A stretch of DNA of 64,000 bases from the NCBI GenBank assembly GCA_039519185.1, contig CM076846.1, forward strand, positions 105,496,442 through 105,560,441, given 5' to 3'. This DNA comes from Astragalus membranaceus (lineage: Eukaryota; Streptophyta; Magnoliopsida; Fabales; Fabaceae). The notes beneath the pieces are model-generated. The model was not told the DNA's origin, ran no database searches, and saw only the letters and a program-made list of their open reading frames with translations. This document shows, one piece after another, positions 11,234-20,461 of this stretch. Position 1 is the first letter of the stretch; each line of letters starts with the position of its first letter. Position numbers and translations under genes: made by a program.

Positions 11234-11925
11234 TTGGTAAGGCAATAAAGGCATCTGAATGCTTAGCCATATCTTCCTTCCTTTGGTCCATATCTGCGTC
11301 TCAGAAAATAAGAAAATGGATAAAAAAGTAAAGAGATAAAAAGGAGCTGAGTAATGATGAAAGTTCCAGACCATGTTATATGAACCCAATTTATGAACAA
11401 CTCTATGTAATAAAACTAAGAAGAAGGTTATATGAACCCAAAGAGAGTGGTGGCATAACTTAAAATGAAGAAGATACAGAACAAGGGAATACATGAATGA
11501 AATATATAGGATCAATGGGAAAAGGGAATATTAAAAGAGAGAAAAAATCATTGTTGGAATCTTGATGATTAGAAGAAACAAATAAAATAAAAAGAAACAA
11601 TACTTTAGAAAGAAGAAAAAGACTATAAGCTCTTTTCATGGCTGCAGCAGACATACCTCTCGAGGCATGAGTGTCTTGGGAATAACTCTGCAAGAAACAA
11701 TAACATGACAAATACAAATAGTGTCACTGGTCCGTTAAAAAAAATAGTGTCAGTGGAAAAAGAGAGAGACAAACATGAGAACAAAAAGAAAAGAGGAATT
11801 AAAAATGGAAAAGGTGAGAAAAAGAGAGAAAGAGTGATATGATACCCAATGACATGACGACCACCATCATGAACAGCTTGAGACACCAAACCCATTAGAC
11901 CAATACTTCCTCCTCCATACATGTT
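11234..11925 (-). pseudogene. LOG-type cytokinin riboside 5'-monophosphate phosphoribohydrolase fragment
   Basis: Three exon pieces in the right order on the minus strand. Exon a (11925-11846) encodes MYGGGSIGLMGLVSQAVHDG then GRHVIG. Exon b (11687-11657) completes VIPKTLMPRE with exact GT-AG joins. Exon c (11293 to about 11234) encodes DMDQRKEDMAKHSDAFIALP. These match the conserved LOG core, the family that releases active cytokinin from nucleotide precursors, up to the edge of its PGGxGT motif, which is missing. The N-terminal part is also absent: the exon is cut near 11923, next to the repeat at 11941. At least one source exon between b and c seems to be missing. It is a captured, non-functional piece of the CACTA element. 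Confidence 0.8.
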
Positions 11926-11940
11926 GTGCGAAAAGTAGTT

Positions 11941-13341
11941 TGTGCAAGTATACACAATCGCAACAAGTAATATAATGATAAATAGAGATCGTTCCCACAG
12001 GGATTGGAATTAATCTAGTAGTTTAAGCAATTAGCAAATTAGTGGAACAAGTTAAGTAACAAATAAAAGTGTGGAATTGTGAACATAATGATTTGTGATA
12101 AGACAGTAGTGAATTGAAAGTAGTTAAGACTGAGTTGGATAGCTCAATTGTATGTAAATTCCCAAGAGTAGTGTTCTACAATATTAGACGTTGTAGCGTT
12201 AAGCGCTGTAGCGCTACAAAATCAAGAGATGTTGTAGCGTCATGGTGGCGTGCCTTTCAGTCACTATCGTCAGAGTTATGTTACAAGACTCCTACGTCTA
12301 GGCTCTAAATAAGTTTTACCCCTGTATATTAAGTTCATACAGCATTTACCTTATGAACTATTTCTTCCCTATGTCTAGGGTTAAATACACTTCATTTAAA
12401 TGTCTTTAAATGGTTTTTTATTCATATCATTCCCTGAGTTCTCTTTGTGAACCATGTCTGTACCCACAAAGCCCCCTTATTATAGTTGATCATTCCCAAA
12501 ACAAGGTTGAAAGCATTATAACGCAAGGAATGAAACGCCAACATCATAATATTATATAAAAGCTACTCAAGGTTCATTACAAACTAAGAGAAATCCAACT
12601 ACATAGTGATTTAGCTCATGACAAGCTTCATCAAAGCAATATAAACAAACACGCTTATATTACCGTAGGTAGAAAAGAGGAGAATGGTTGCAAAAGATGC
12701 ACTCCAAGAACCCCAAGTCATATACGTTGGATGAAGCTATGGCGTGAGCAAACCTTGAATGAAATCTAAAAACTATATTAAAAATAAAAGCTTCAAGAGT
12801 GAAATAACAATGGAGGAAGACTACGATGTCAAGATAGAATTCTCCAAGTTAAAAAACTCTCTCTTCCTTCGTGTATATGTGTATATCCCTCAAAATATCT
12901 TAATAGTTAGATATTATCCTAATTATCCATAAAGTCACTTTACAAAAAGGGGTGATGATTAAAATCACCAACTATCACATGAGCTTCAATTAGGAGGCAC
13001 CAAGTGTATTATTGCACCCACTTGGAGGCTGAAATATCATGCTGAAAAGAAGAAGATCAGATTGGTGACTCATCACTCAGCAAGTGGCTTCACAAATATC
13101 CAAGTGGTCAACGCTCCATAACGCTGTAGCAGTTACTGCTGGCCTACCGCTGCAGCACTCATGCAAAAAATCAAAATATTCACAAAGGCATCTAGTATGC
13201 CCAATATTTATGAAATTAAGTCTAAACCTATATTAATACATTCTATTACATATTTACATATGAAAGTACTAAAATTACTTGAGAATTCAGTTTGATTTAT
13301 GTAGTAAGGGCATAAATAACTTATATAAATATGAGCTATCA
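11941..13341 (-). repeat. Solo-LTR-like insertion of the 6627-8127 family
   Basis: The plus strand begins tgtgcaagtatacacaatcg and includes cccacagggattgg. It continues parallel to the reverse complement of 6627-8127, ending at tatataaatatgagctatca, so the LTR lies on the minus strand (TGATAG...TTGCACA). No 5-bp target duplication is visible, so one edge may be eroded. It carries its own short palindromic words based on gtagcgctac near 12190-12235 and 13110-13160. Confidence 0.6.
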
Positions 13342-13822
13342 ATACACCAGATCAATATTCCTTGATACCTTCTTAACAGAAGCAGATGAAAAGAATGTCT
13401 CATGACTGTGATAACTGATCATAATATGATGTTAAAAACAAATGGTTAACCAAAAGCATTCAAGCCAAAACAGTACCTAAGGAGCCACCAGCCTGAGAGT
13501 GCATCATAATTTCAAAAACAGCAGATGCAAAAGCATACAACTAAAAGTACTAAGCACCAGAATGTCCAGAATGAAAAAATGTACTGAATATGAGAAGGGA
13601 ACCTTTAGGCTTGAAGTGTTGGCATTTGAAGGAAAAAAGTCCAGAATGTCAAAATGTACTGAATACACATTGTCATATTAGCTGAGAGATACTAGCATAA
13701 TTTGTTTAAGCAATCAAAGCAACATGATTCATATTAGCATAATTGTCATATTAGCTGAGGATATGAGAAGGAATAAGACTGCTATATAAACAAAACAAAA
13801 GCCTCAAAATATGAACAATTAC

Positions 13823-13965
13823 ATTGAAACTATTCTTGGCCGTAGATTTGAGCTACAGTGGATCCACGAGCACTGAACAGGTAAACATGGATCACCCCCT
13901 TCTTGAGCCCAATCTACTGAATAGTGGGATAGTACACTAGATATAACTTCTCTTGCAAAGCACGT
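13823..13965 (-). pseudogene. LRR receptor-like kinase exon fragment (malectin-like class)
   Basis: The minus strand encodes HYSVDWAQEGGDPCLPVQWS followed by WIHCSSNLRPRIVSM and a stop. The block DWAQEGGDPCLPVxWSWxxC...PRI is characteristic of the junction between the malectin-like domain and the first leucine-rich repeats in plant receptor kinases (Arabidopsis At1g67720 type). Only this one exon-sized piece is present; there is no signal peptide, transmembrane or kinase region. It is a captured fragment in the CACTA element. Confidence 0.75.
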
Positions 13966-14021
13966 CCAAGTACTACATGAATTAGTGCTTCAAAACAGAT
14001 TTAACAGACAGACAGAATCAA

Positions 14022-14240
14022 CTAATACCTGATTGGGGCATCACTTTCTGCATTTCCATCTCCATTAAAGCTGGCCAACTGCATTTCCATATTAAGAATC
14101 GAACAAATGATAGCACATAAAAAGAAAAAAGCAAATGTACATAGATTCTTACCAACATACTCTTGATTAGCTTGAGCATACTCTTGATTTTCCATTTTTT
14201 TACCTGTGCAACAAATACTGAAAAAAATAGTTATAGATGA
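14022..14240 (-). pseudogene. Short exon-like fragments in the CACTA element
   Basis: Two short minus-strand pieces with splice-like borders: one encoding KKMENQEYAQANQEYVG preceded by a pyrimidine/CAG acceptor near 14206, and one encoding MQLASFNGDGNAESDAPI next to a GTATTA donor near 14030. The family is unknown. Their place between the receptor-kinase piece and the coiled-coil gene suggests a mixed-source chimera. Confidence 0.35.
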
Positions 14241-14449
14241 GTTGCAACCCTTCTCCAAAAGGAAAAAAAGGGAAGAAGATCCCTTAAGTAAATTCAAGTC
14301 TACATTGTTTTGTCTTCTCCATGAAAGCTCCAACTTCAAGCTAGCATCTTTATGAAGAGGTTTAGTAATTAGCGCGTTGTAGCAAATATTAGATAATATT
14401 AAAAAGAATATGCTTATATCCTTCTATAAAAGCCTCAAATTTAAAGTAT

Positions 14450-15173
14450 ACCTTCTGATATGCTGGTGAAAGTTTAAGCTGGTATTGAAGTGAGTTATAA
14501 ACAAAAGCATCCTCCTCTAATCGTTTTTGCTCTAACTCCAGCTTGTATATCTGAAATAAAAAAAATTAAAATAAGCTTGATGACATAAAGGTTCCCTTGT
14601 TGTGACAAAATGCTATCTAAATCTAACCAACCTGTTGATGAAGACGGTCAAAAGAAGATATATGTCTGCTTTGCAAAGTAAAACCTTTGTTATTACAAAT
14701 TTTCGTTGAACCACATCAGCCCTGTTACCACAAGAGGACATAAAAGCAATCAGAACAAAAAAGAACATAAATATTTTGGGTGAGGGATACGAAGTAACCT
14801 AACCGCTTTAGAAAACATTTGTACATACTTGTGCTGTAGCTCATTCCTAGCATCAATCAAACTATTAGCAAACTGGACAACCTGCGTATCAACCCTAACA
14901 TTCAAAAAATCACGAATCAGTAAATCAATAAAATAGCATAAAAGAGATAGGAAAATCAAATTGTTTCAGCATAAGAAGAGGAAATCGAACATGGTTACAG
15001 AATCGATGTGGAAAACATGAATAGCAGGCAGAAATGAAAGGAGATCTGTACCTGATTGTAGAGAGAAGGAGAATCACAAGGTGGCGCAAGGGTTTCTCTC
15101 GCAAAGAAAGAAGAAGTAGTGCAGGGTTCACGAAGAGTTCGCGTTCGTGGTGACGATGGTTAGCGTTAGCCAT
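14450..15173 (-). pseudogene. 5' part of an unidentified coiled-coil gene captured in the CACTA element
   Basis: Exon one starts with ATG at 15173 (MANANHRHHERELFVNPALL) and ends at a GT donor at 15051. Later pieces encode VDTQVVQFANSLIDARNELQ (about 14830-14890), SRHISSFDRLHQQ (near 14640-14680) and IYKLELEQKRLEEDAFVYNS ending in LKLSPAYQK (14450-14550). These read as successive exons of one helical protein with intact splice-like borders. The sequence before the ATG (15174-15470) is G/A-rich and resembles a 5' untranslated or promoter region, so the element may have captured a start site too. I cannot name the protein. Confidence 0.5.
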
Positions 15174-15555
15174 TGCTAGGGTTATGTGAAGGAGATACGG
15201 TTGAGGGTAAGGACGATGAGAAAGCGAGACGGTGTTACCGTGAGAGGCGAGATGGCGTGACCGTGAGAGGCAAGGTGGCGTGACGGTGAGAGGCGAACAA
15301 TGAGAGTGGGAGGGAGTGCAGGTGAACCCAAGAGGCCAGAGGGAGTGAAAGGGGGTGGGAGAGGAGGTGACGAAGGTGAAAGGCGAACAGTGAGTGGGGT
15401 GGGAGAGGAGGTGACGAAGAGTGGGAACGTTTTAGGGTTCAGAGAGTGAGAGAAGAGATCATGAGAGATAGAGATATGCGATGGAAAACTAAAAAATAAA
15501 ATGGACTTTTAGCATCGGGTGTTTAAACACCCGATGCTAAAGTATTTGCATCAGA

Positions 15556-17947
15556 TGTAACGCCCCAAATTTTATTAAATATTTATTGATTAATTTATTT
15601 AATTAATTTAATTAGGATGTTGTGTGATAGAATATTAGAAATAATATATGGTTATTTTATTTAATGTGTTGGTCCATATTGGGGGTTAGAAATAATAAAA
15701 TGAGGAGTGTTAGTAGCAAGCCCATGATTAAGTCAAATTAGACTAATGAAAAAGCCCAAAGGAGTGGTAAGTCATGAGAAGGGCTTAGCAATTAGGGTTT
15801 CACTCATAATTAGAAGAAAAGAAAAGAAAAGAAGCGTGAGAAGTGAGAAGAAAGGGAGTGGTGCGCGGCTAGGAGAGAAGAGAGAAGAAGGAGAGGCGCG
15901 ATTTCTTTCAAGGAGGAAGCCGTGTTCCGTTCGTGTGTTCGTGAGTTCGTGTTCGTGTCTCGTTCTTCATAATTTGGAGCTTACGTCAATAGAGGTAAGG
16001 GTGGGTTTTAACCCTAATAATGGGTTATGATGGGGGTATATGGGTAGTTAGGGTTTGGTTGGATTATTTGCGATGTTGGATTGAAATTGATGATGATGCG
16101 ATGTTGCTATTGTTGTTATTTCGCATGATGTGTTGTTATTGAGTCTTCAATGATGTTTGTCTTTATGTGATGATTGATTTTGATGATATATGATGTTGAT
16201 GATGATTCTTGATAATGGCGGGTGGGTTGTGGTTGTCGATCATATCGTGATGTGGATTCATTAAAAATCTGGTTTCTAGTGGTTGTTGTGCAAAGAGGGA
16301 ATTGATGTGCTGAAATTTCGTTTTGAAGCCGTTTTGATAGGTGTCCAGTATTTATGTGATTGTGACTTCATTATTGGCCCGAATTGCGTGGGGTTTGTTT
16401 CATTGGGAAGTAGACACGATTTCCTTCACTTTAGGCACTGGTTTCGCTAAATTTGAGTCAGTATAACTGGATAAAACATTTTTACAAAATGGGTAAAAGA
16501 ATATGAAAAACTGCATGAAACCGTATGGGTATAGGTTTAATGTTTTGTTCATAACTCTTTCCACCGAACTCGGTTTCGGATTTTTTTTATCTCATTGTAA
16601 ACCAGACTCACGGGGCTTCAATTTAGACACGGATTTCGTTTCATTTGGTTGAGAAGTCAAAGAGAAAACTGGGTTACAATTTAGCTAACAGAAGGTGTCG
16701 AACTTCTGTACCCTGAGAGGTATTTTGCAAAACTGTACTATTTGGGTACCTAAACAAATAAATAAAAATTATTTCTAGAAACTAGACATCTCAAGCTTTC
16801 CAGAGGATATTCGTTTGCAAAATTCCGACATCGTTTGATATGCTAAATTAATTGTCGGAGTTCGTGCACAGTTGCTGAGAAATACTGCTCCTTAGCTGTT
16901 TAGTAAAATGGTCGAACGAATAGGACGTTGTGCTGGTTATTGTCGCTGCCCTTGTGTCCTGTGTGTGGGCGCACCTAGTGCATAAGTTCAGGCATTGTCT
17001 AGTGGTGTTGTGCACCAATTTGTGGTGTTGCGTGTGTCTGTCGTGCTGGTGTTGTCTGGTGGTCCTGTGCGCCAATTTCTGTGCTGTGTGTGTGTTTTGG
17101 GTTGTGTGCGCTGTTTGGCGTGATGTGTACAGGTGATATGTGGCAGCTGTGATGCTGTAAACAGGTGAGAGTTACGAGGTAGCTGTGATGCTACGACACG
17201 TGGTATTTCTGGGTGATAATAATTTTGGTGGTATGGTATTTATTAATTAAATGCTCCGAGTATGTGTATCTATGCATGAATCGTGAGTCGCATTGTCATA
17301 TGCATCTTCGAGGTAGCTGTGATGCTACAACACGTGATTATTTTGGTGGTATGCCCGTCGTGGCCTTTTACGAGATCGGTACCGCATGCATATGCCCAGA
17401 GGGGTTGCATTCGTTCATGAGTCCATTTATAACGAGTGTTGGTATCTATTTACTAATGGAGTTTGTGCCTTGTGCCGTGATATGATGCATTGAATTTTAT
17501 GTGCTTGCTGTGAGTTACCTGCTACTTATTTACTGCTGTCATTGCTTATTATTTCTGTTAATGCTCACCCCTTCTGCTTGGAATGTTGCTCTTACGTGGC
17601 AACGCTGCAGGTAACTGCTAGTGAAGGTCTCCGGCTTTCCTATCTTCTGTCGGGTCGTGTCGTCGCTCTAAAATGTAACACGGGGGGGGGGGGGGGGGGG
17701 GTAAACGCTATTCATTTAGATATCAATATGTATTTGAGACTTCGAGTTGTGGTTTAAGACCCTTTAATGTGAAGACGTGTTTTGATGATTATTTTTCCGC
17801 TGCTATGAGATTTCGAAATTATCTGACGTTATTAATCGAGATCGTTTTTGAGAGTAAAGTGTAACGCCTTGTTCAATATGGCGAAGTTAAATTGCGAAGA
17901 ACTCTGATTTTATTTAAAATAAATGAGGTTTAGGAAAGGGTGTTACA
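15556..17947 (+). repeat. Solo LTR (2392 bp) inserted in the CACTA element
   Basis: It starts TGTAACGCCCCAAATTTT, ends GGGTGTTACA, and is flanked by the 5-bp duplication TCAGA (15551-15555 and 17948-17952). TG..CA ends, the duplication and the absence of internal genes identify a solo LTR. Long LTRs starting TGTAACRCCC are typical of plant Tekay/Del-type chromoviruses (inference). Inside are repeats of gaggtagctgtgatgct near 17175 and 17310 and a 20-base G run at 17682-17701. The short open frames inside show no domain. Confidence 0.9.
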
Positions 17948-17949
17948 TC

Positions 17950-18180
17950 AGACATTTAGCATCGGTTGTTTAAACACTCGATGCTAAATGTCTAAAGTAA
18001 ATACATTTAGCGTCGGGTTTTTAAACACCCGATGCTAAATGTATTTGCTTTAGACATTTAGCATCGGGTGTTTAAACACCCGATGCTAAAAGTAGGTGCG
18101 AAATATGAAATCTTCCATTTAATTACAAAAATGCCACCAGTTCAACATTTAGCATCGGCTATTCAAACAATCAATGCTAA
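17950..18180. repeat. Right subterminal repeat array of the CACTA element
   Basis: Four copies of the same tttagcatcgg...ccgatgctaaa unit precede the right inverted terminus. A further unit lies at 15505-15545, on the other side of the inserted LTR, showing that the LTR landed inside this array. Confidence 0.85.
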
Positions 18181-18488
18181 ATGATGCTTAATAATGTCTT
18201 TTTTCCACTAGTGCCAAATCCTCTCTTTTTCCCTTGAAAATATCCATTTCTTCACCAACATAATAAACACATGCCTTTATTAAATTCTAGTCAAAATATC
18301 TCTCGAGGTATCTAATTTATTTTTAGGTAACGAATAGGTCTCTTTACCTTTTTTTGTAATGATTAGGTCCCTTAAGTTTTAAAAATATTGCGTCGTTGTC
18401 ATTTTTAACAATTTTTGTTTAACTCCATAATAAAAACGTCTATCTGACTTTTAGAGTGCTTATGTGACTCTTTTTATCTGTGCCATTT

Positions 18489-18756
18489 TCTTACTTAGTT
18501 GGCTACCCAGCGATGCACTCATGACCTTCTCCACCCCCTGTGGAGTTTTTGCCTACCATGTACCCTGGGGCTCAAGTACATGCTCAATGCATTCCCATTA
18601 CCAATTGATATACTAGCTCAATTGGTAGTGGGACTGCATTGAGCATGTACTTGAGCCCTATGGTACATGGTTCGATTCCCACGGAAGGCAAAAACTCCAC
18701 AGGGGGGTGGAGAAGGTCATGAGTGCATCGTTGGGTAGCCTACTAAGTAAGAAAAT
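18489..18756. repeat. Palindromic tRNA-like (SINE-like) repeat, diverged copy
   Basis: Arms of about 130 bp are inverted copies meeting near 18612 (ccattttcttacttag at the left edge, ctaagtaagaaaatgg at the right). The right arm contains an A-box-like TAGCTCAATTGGTAGTGG and a B-box-like GGTTCGATTCCC followed by cacggaaggcaaaaactc, the same phrase as in the 318-bp palindromes at 31938 and 40359. The left arm has lost about 16 bp around its B box. Confidence 0.8.
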
Positions 18757-18889
18757 GGACTAGGATGTTACCAAAAATACCAATTGATCTAGTGGCAATT
18801 TTATTTGCTTACTCATTATTTTATAATTAATTTTAATTAAAAATTAAAAAAAAAGTCCTCTTCTTATTCAAGAAGAAGGTGCAGCAGCC

Positions 18890-19315
18890 ATGGAACAACA
18901 ACAATATTCTTCCATCGATTCCCCTTTCTCTATTATATTTCTTGGGTTCCCATCATCATCTATGAATCCACAATCTTCTTCAACAACAACACAAACCCAG
19001 ATTTCCAGAAATCGAAAATCGAAAATGAAATGGAAGCCATTGAAAGCGAAAATCGAAAATGAAAACGAACCGAAAATGATTTGAATGGAAAATGAATAAC
19101 GAAAATGAAAAGGAACCGAAAAGGGAGCAGAGCCCGTAACAGCTTCATCGTGTGGGAATTTGCAAGACGTTCAATTGAATTAGGGGTGGGGATTGTATTG
19201 ACTTAGGGGAATATGGATTAGAAGGTGAAATTGAGAGATTAAGGATAGACAGAAGTGTGTTAATGGCAGAAATTGTGAAGTTGAGGCAACAACAGAGGGT
19301 TATTTTGTGAAATTG
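18890..19315 (+). pseudogene. Heat stress transcription factor (HSF) fragments, rearranged
   Basis: The plus strand starts with MEQQQYSSIDSPFSIIF at 18890. Near 19130-19180 it encodes NSFIVW followed directly by EFARRSIELG, reminiscent of the HSF DNA-binding domain (NSFxVWxxxxFAR) with a small deletion. Near 19205-19290 it encodes LEGEIERLRIDRSVLMAEI and VKLRQQQR, the start of the HSF oligomerisation coiled coil. Much of the DNA-binding domain between them is missing and frames change, so this is a non-functional captured fragment. Confidence 0.6.
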
Positions 19316-19947
19316 TGAATGGAGGAAGCCATGGAATTAGGGTTTCAGTGAAGAGGAATTGTGGTGGAAGATGATGAATAGTAACATAGGGGTATTTTGG
19401 GTTTTTTAGTTTTGAATAAAAAGTTAATTTTTAATTAGCATCCTAGGTGGATTTGCCACATAATAAAAATTATCATCCTAATCGTTACAAAAAAAGTTAA
19501 GGAACCTATTCGTTACAAAAAAAAAAAGCTAAGGGACCTATTCGTTATCTTGAAATAAGTTAAGGGACGTCAGGAGATATTTTGCCTAAATTCTAAAAGG
19601 TTGAGTTTCATTTTATTTTAAACCAGTAACATACTCGTACTGGTCGATCTCGTTACGTGATATGAAAGTACTCAAATTGTAATTCTAATTTTTAAAGCTC
19701 AGTGCTATAAAAAGTGCTATAAAAATGAAGGTTAATAAATATAATTAAATGATGATTATAAAAAGACGAATGGGCTCTAACAATATGAGAAGTAGACAAC
19801 CATGATAAAATTTAAATGATAAATTTATTAATAGGGTAATGATGTGTTTAGTTTCTTATCTACCTAAGAACAACTACATTATTTGTAGTAGAAGACGTGA
19901 TGAAGAAGAGTGTAGTCGGAGGGAGGGCGAACGATATTCGGTCTTCA

Positions 19948-20461
19948 TGAATATCTTATCGTTAAACATAAGAGCGTGGGGCGATCGCGGGAACCGTCGC
20001 CAGTTGGTTTCGTCTATTATTTCTGGGTCTTTTGATTTTATTTGCATTCAAGAAACGAAGAGGGAGGAGTTGTTAGAGGGCGAGGTTGATTTTCTCTGGG
20101 GCAATCGGCCTTATCAATGGATCCATCAACCATCTAGGGGGCGTCGGGGGGCATTCTTTGCTCGTGGCTGAGGGAGCTTGTACGGTCACATCGCATTTCT
20201 CTGGTTGCGGATTTATTGGCGTCTCCACTATTGTTCGGGATAAAGTGGTCCACGTTGTCAACATATATGCTCCTTGTTCAACTGCAACAAAGAGAAGAGT
20301 TTGGGCTGAACTAGTGGCGGTGAAACAGAGAATTGGTGGTGGGGAGTGGTGCTTAGTGGGTGATTTCAATGCGGTAACTTGTGATTCCGAGAAAAAAGGG
20401 AGGAATAGAAATTCTACAGTCGCCGAGATGGATGATTTCAATAGCTTCATTGTGGACATGG
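19948..20461 (+). pseudogene. LINE ORF2, endonuclease N-terminal block
   Basis: It starts MNILSLNIRAWGDRGNRRQL, the usual beginning of plant L1 endonuclease, with the catalytic-region phrases CIQETK and, after a frameshift near 20145, VVNIYAPC and WCLVGDFNAV. The endonuclease nicks target DNA for target-primed reverse transcription. The frame is cut at 20461 by the Ogre-like insertion and resumes at 38951. Confidence 0.85.

Larger units (their letters stand above)
9602..18213. mobile_element. Non-autonomous CACTA (En/Spm-type) transposon with captured gene fragments
   Basis: The left end reads CACTAGTGGAAAAAAAGACA and the right end, inverted, CACTAGTGGAAAAAAGACAT. The element is flanked on both sides by the 3-bp duplication CCA (9599-9601 and 18214-18216), the expected target-site size for this superfamily. 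Subterminal repeats built on acatttagcatcggt / accgatgctaaatgt fill 9620-10070 and resume at 15505-15545 and 17950-18180. No TNPD-like transposase or TNPA gene was recognised. The interior holds spliced-exon fragments of host genes on the minus strand and two LTR insertions. Total length is 8612 bp, about 4.8 kb without those insertions. Confidence 0.9.
18290..19587. mobile_element. Mutator-like element (Pack-MULE type) with heat-shock-factor fragments
   Basis: Ends GTCAAAATATCTC (left) and GGCAAAATATCTC (right, inverted) are flanked by a perfect 9-bp duplication TAAATTCTA (18281-18289 and 19588-19596), the target-site length of Mutator-type elements. Long subterminal inverted repeats contain several copies of aacgaataggtccctta. 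No MuDR-type transposase is present. The interior carries a palindromic tRNA-like repeat (18489-18756) and coding fragments of a heat stress transcription factor (18890-19315). Confidence 0.85.

Noticed and set aside
11941..13341. A clean solo LTR with target duplication
   Set aside because: The sequence homology to 6627-8127 is convincing, but the flanking five bases do not match, so a simple insertion cannot be claimed.
10320..15173. A CACTA transposase gene on the minus strand
   Set aside because: The coding pieces match host gene families or are unidentified; none shows TNPD or transposase motifs.
15746..17757. Several short plus-strand frames between 15746 and 17757
   Set aside because: They fall inside the solo LTR and have no protein-like signature.
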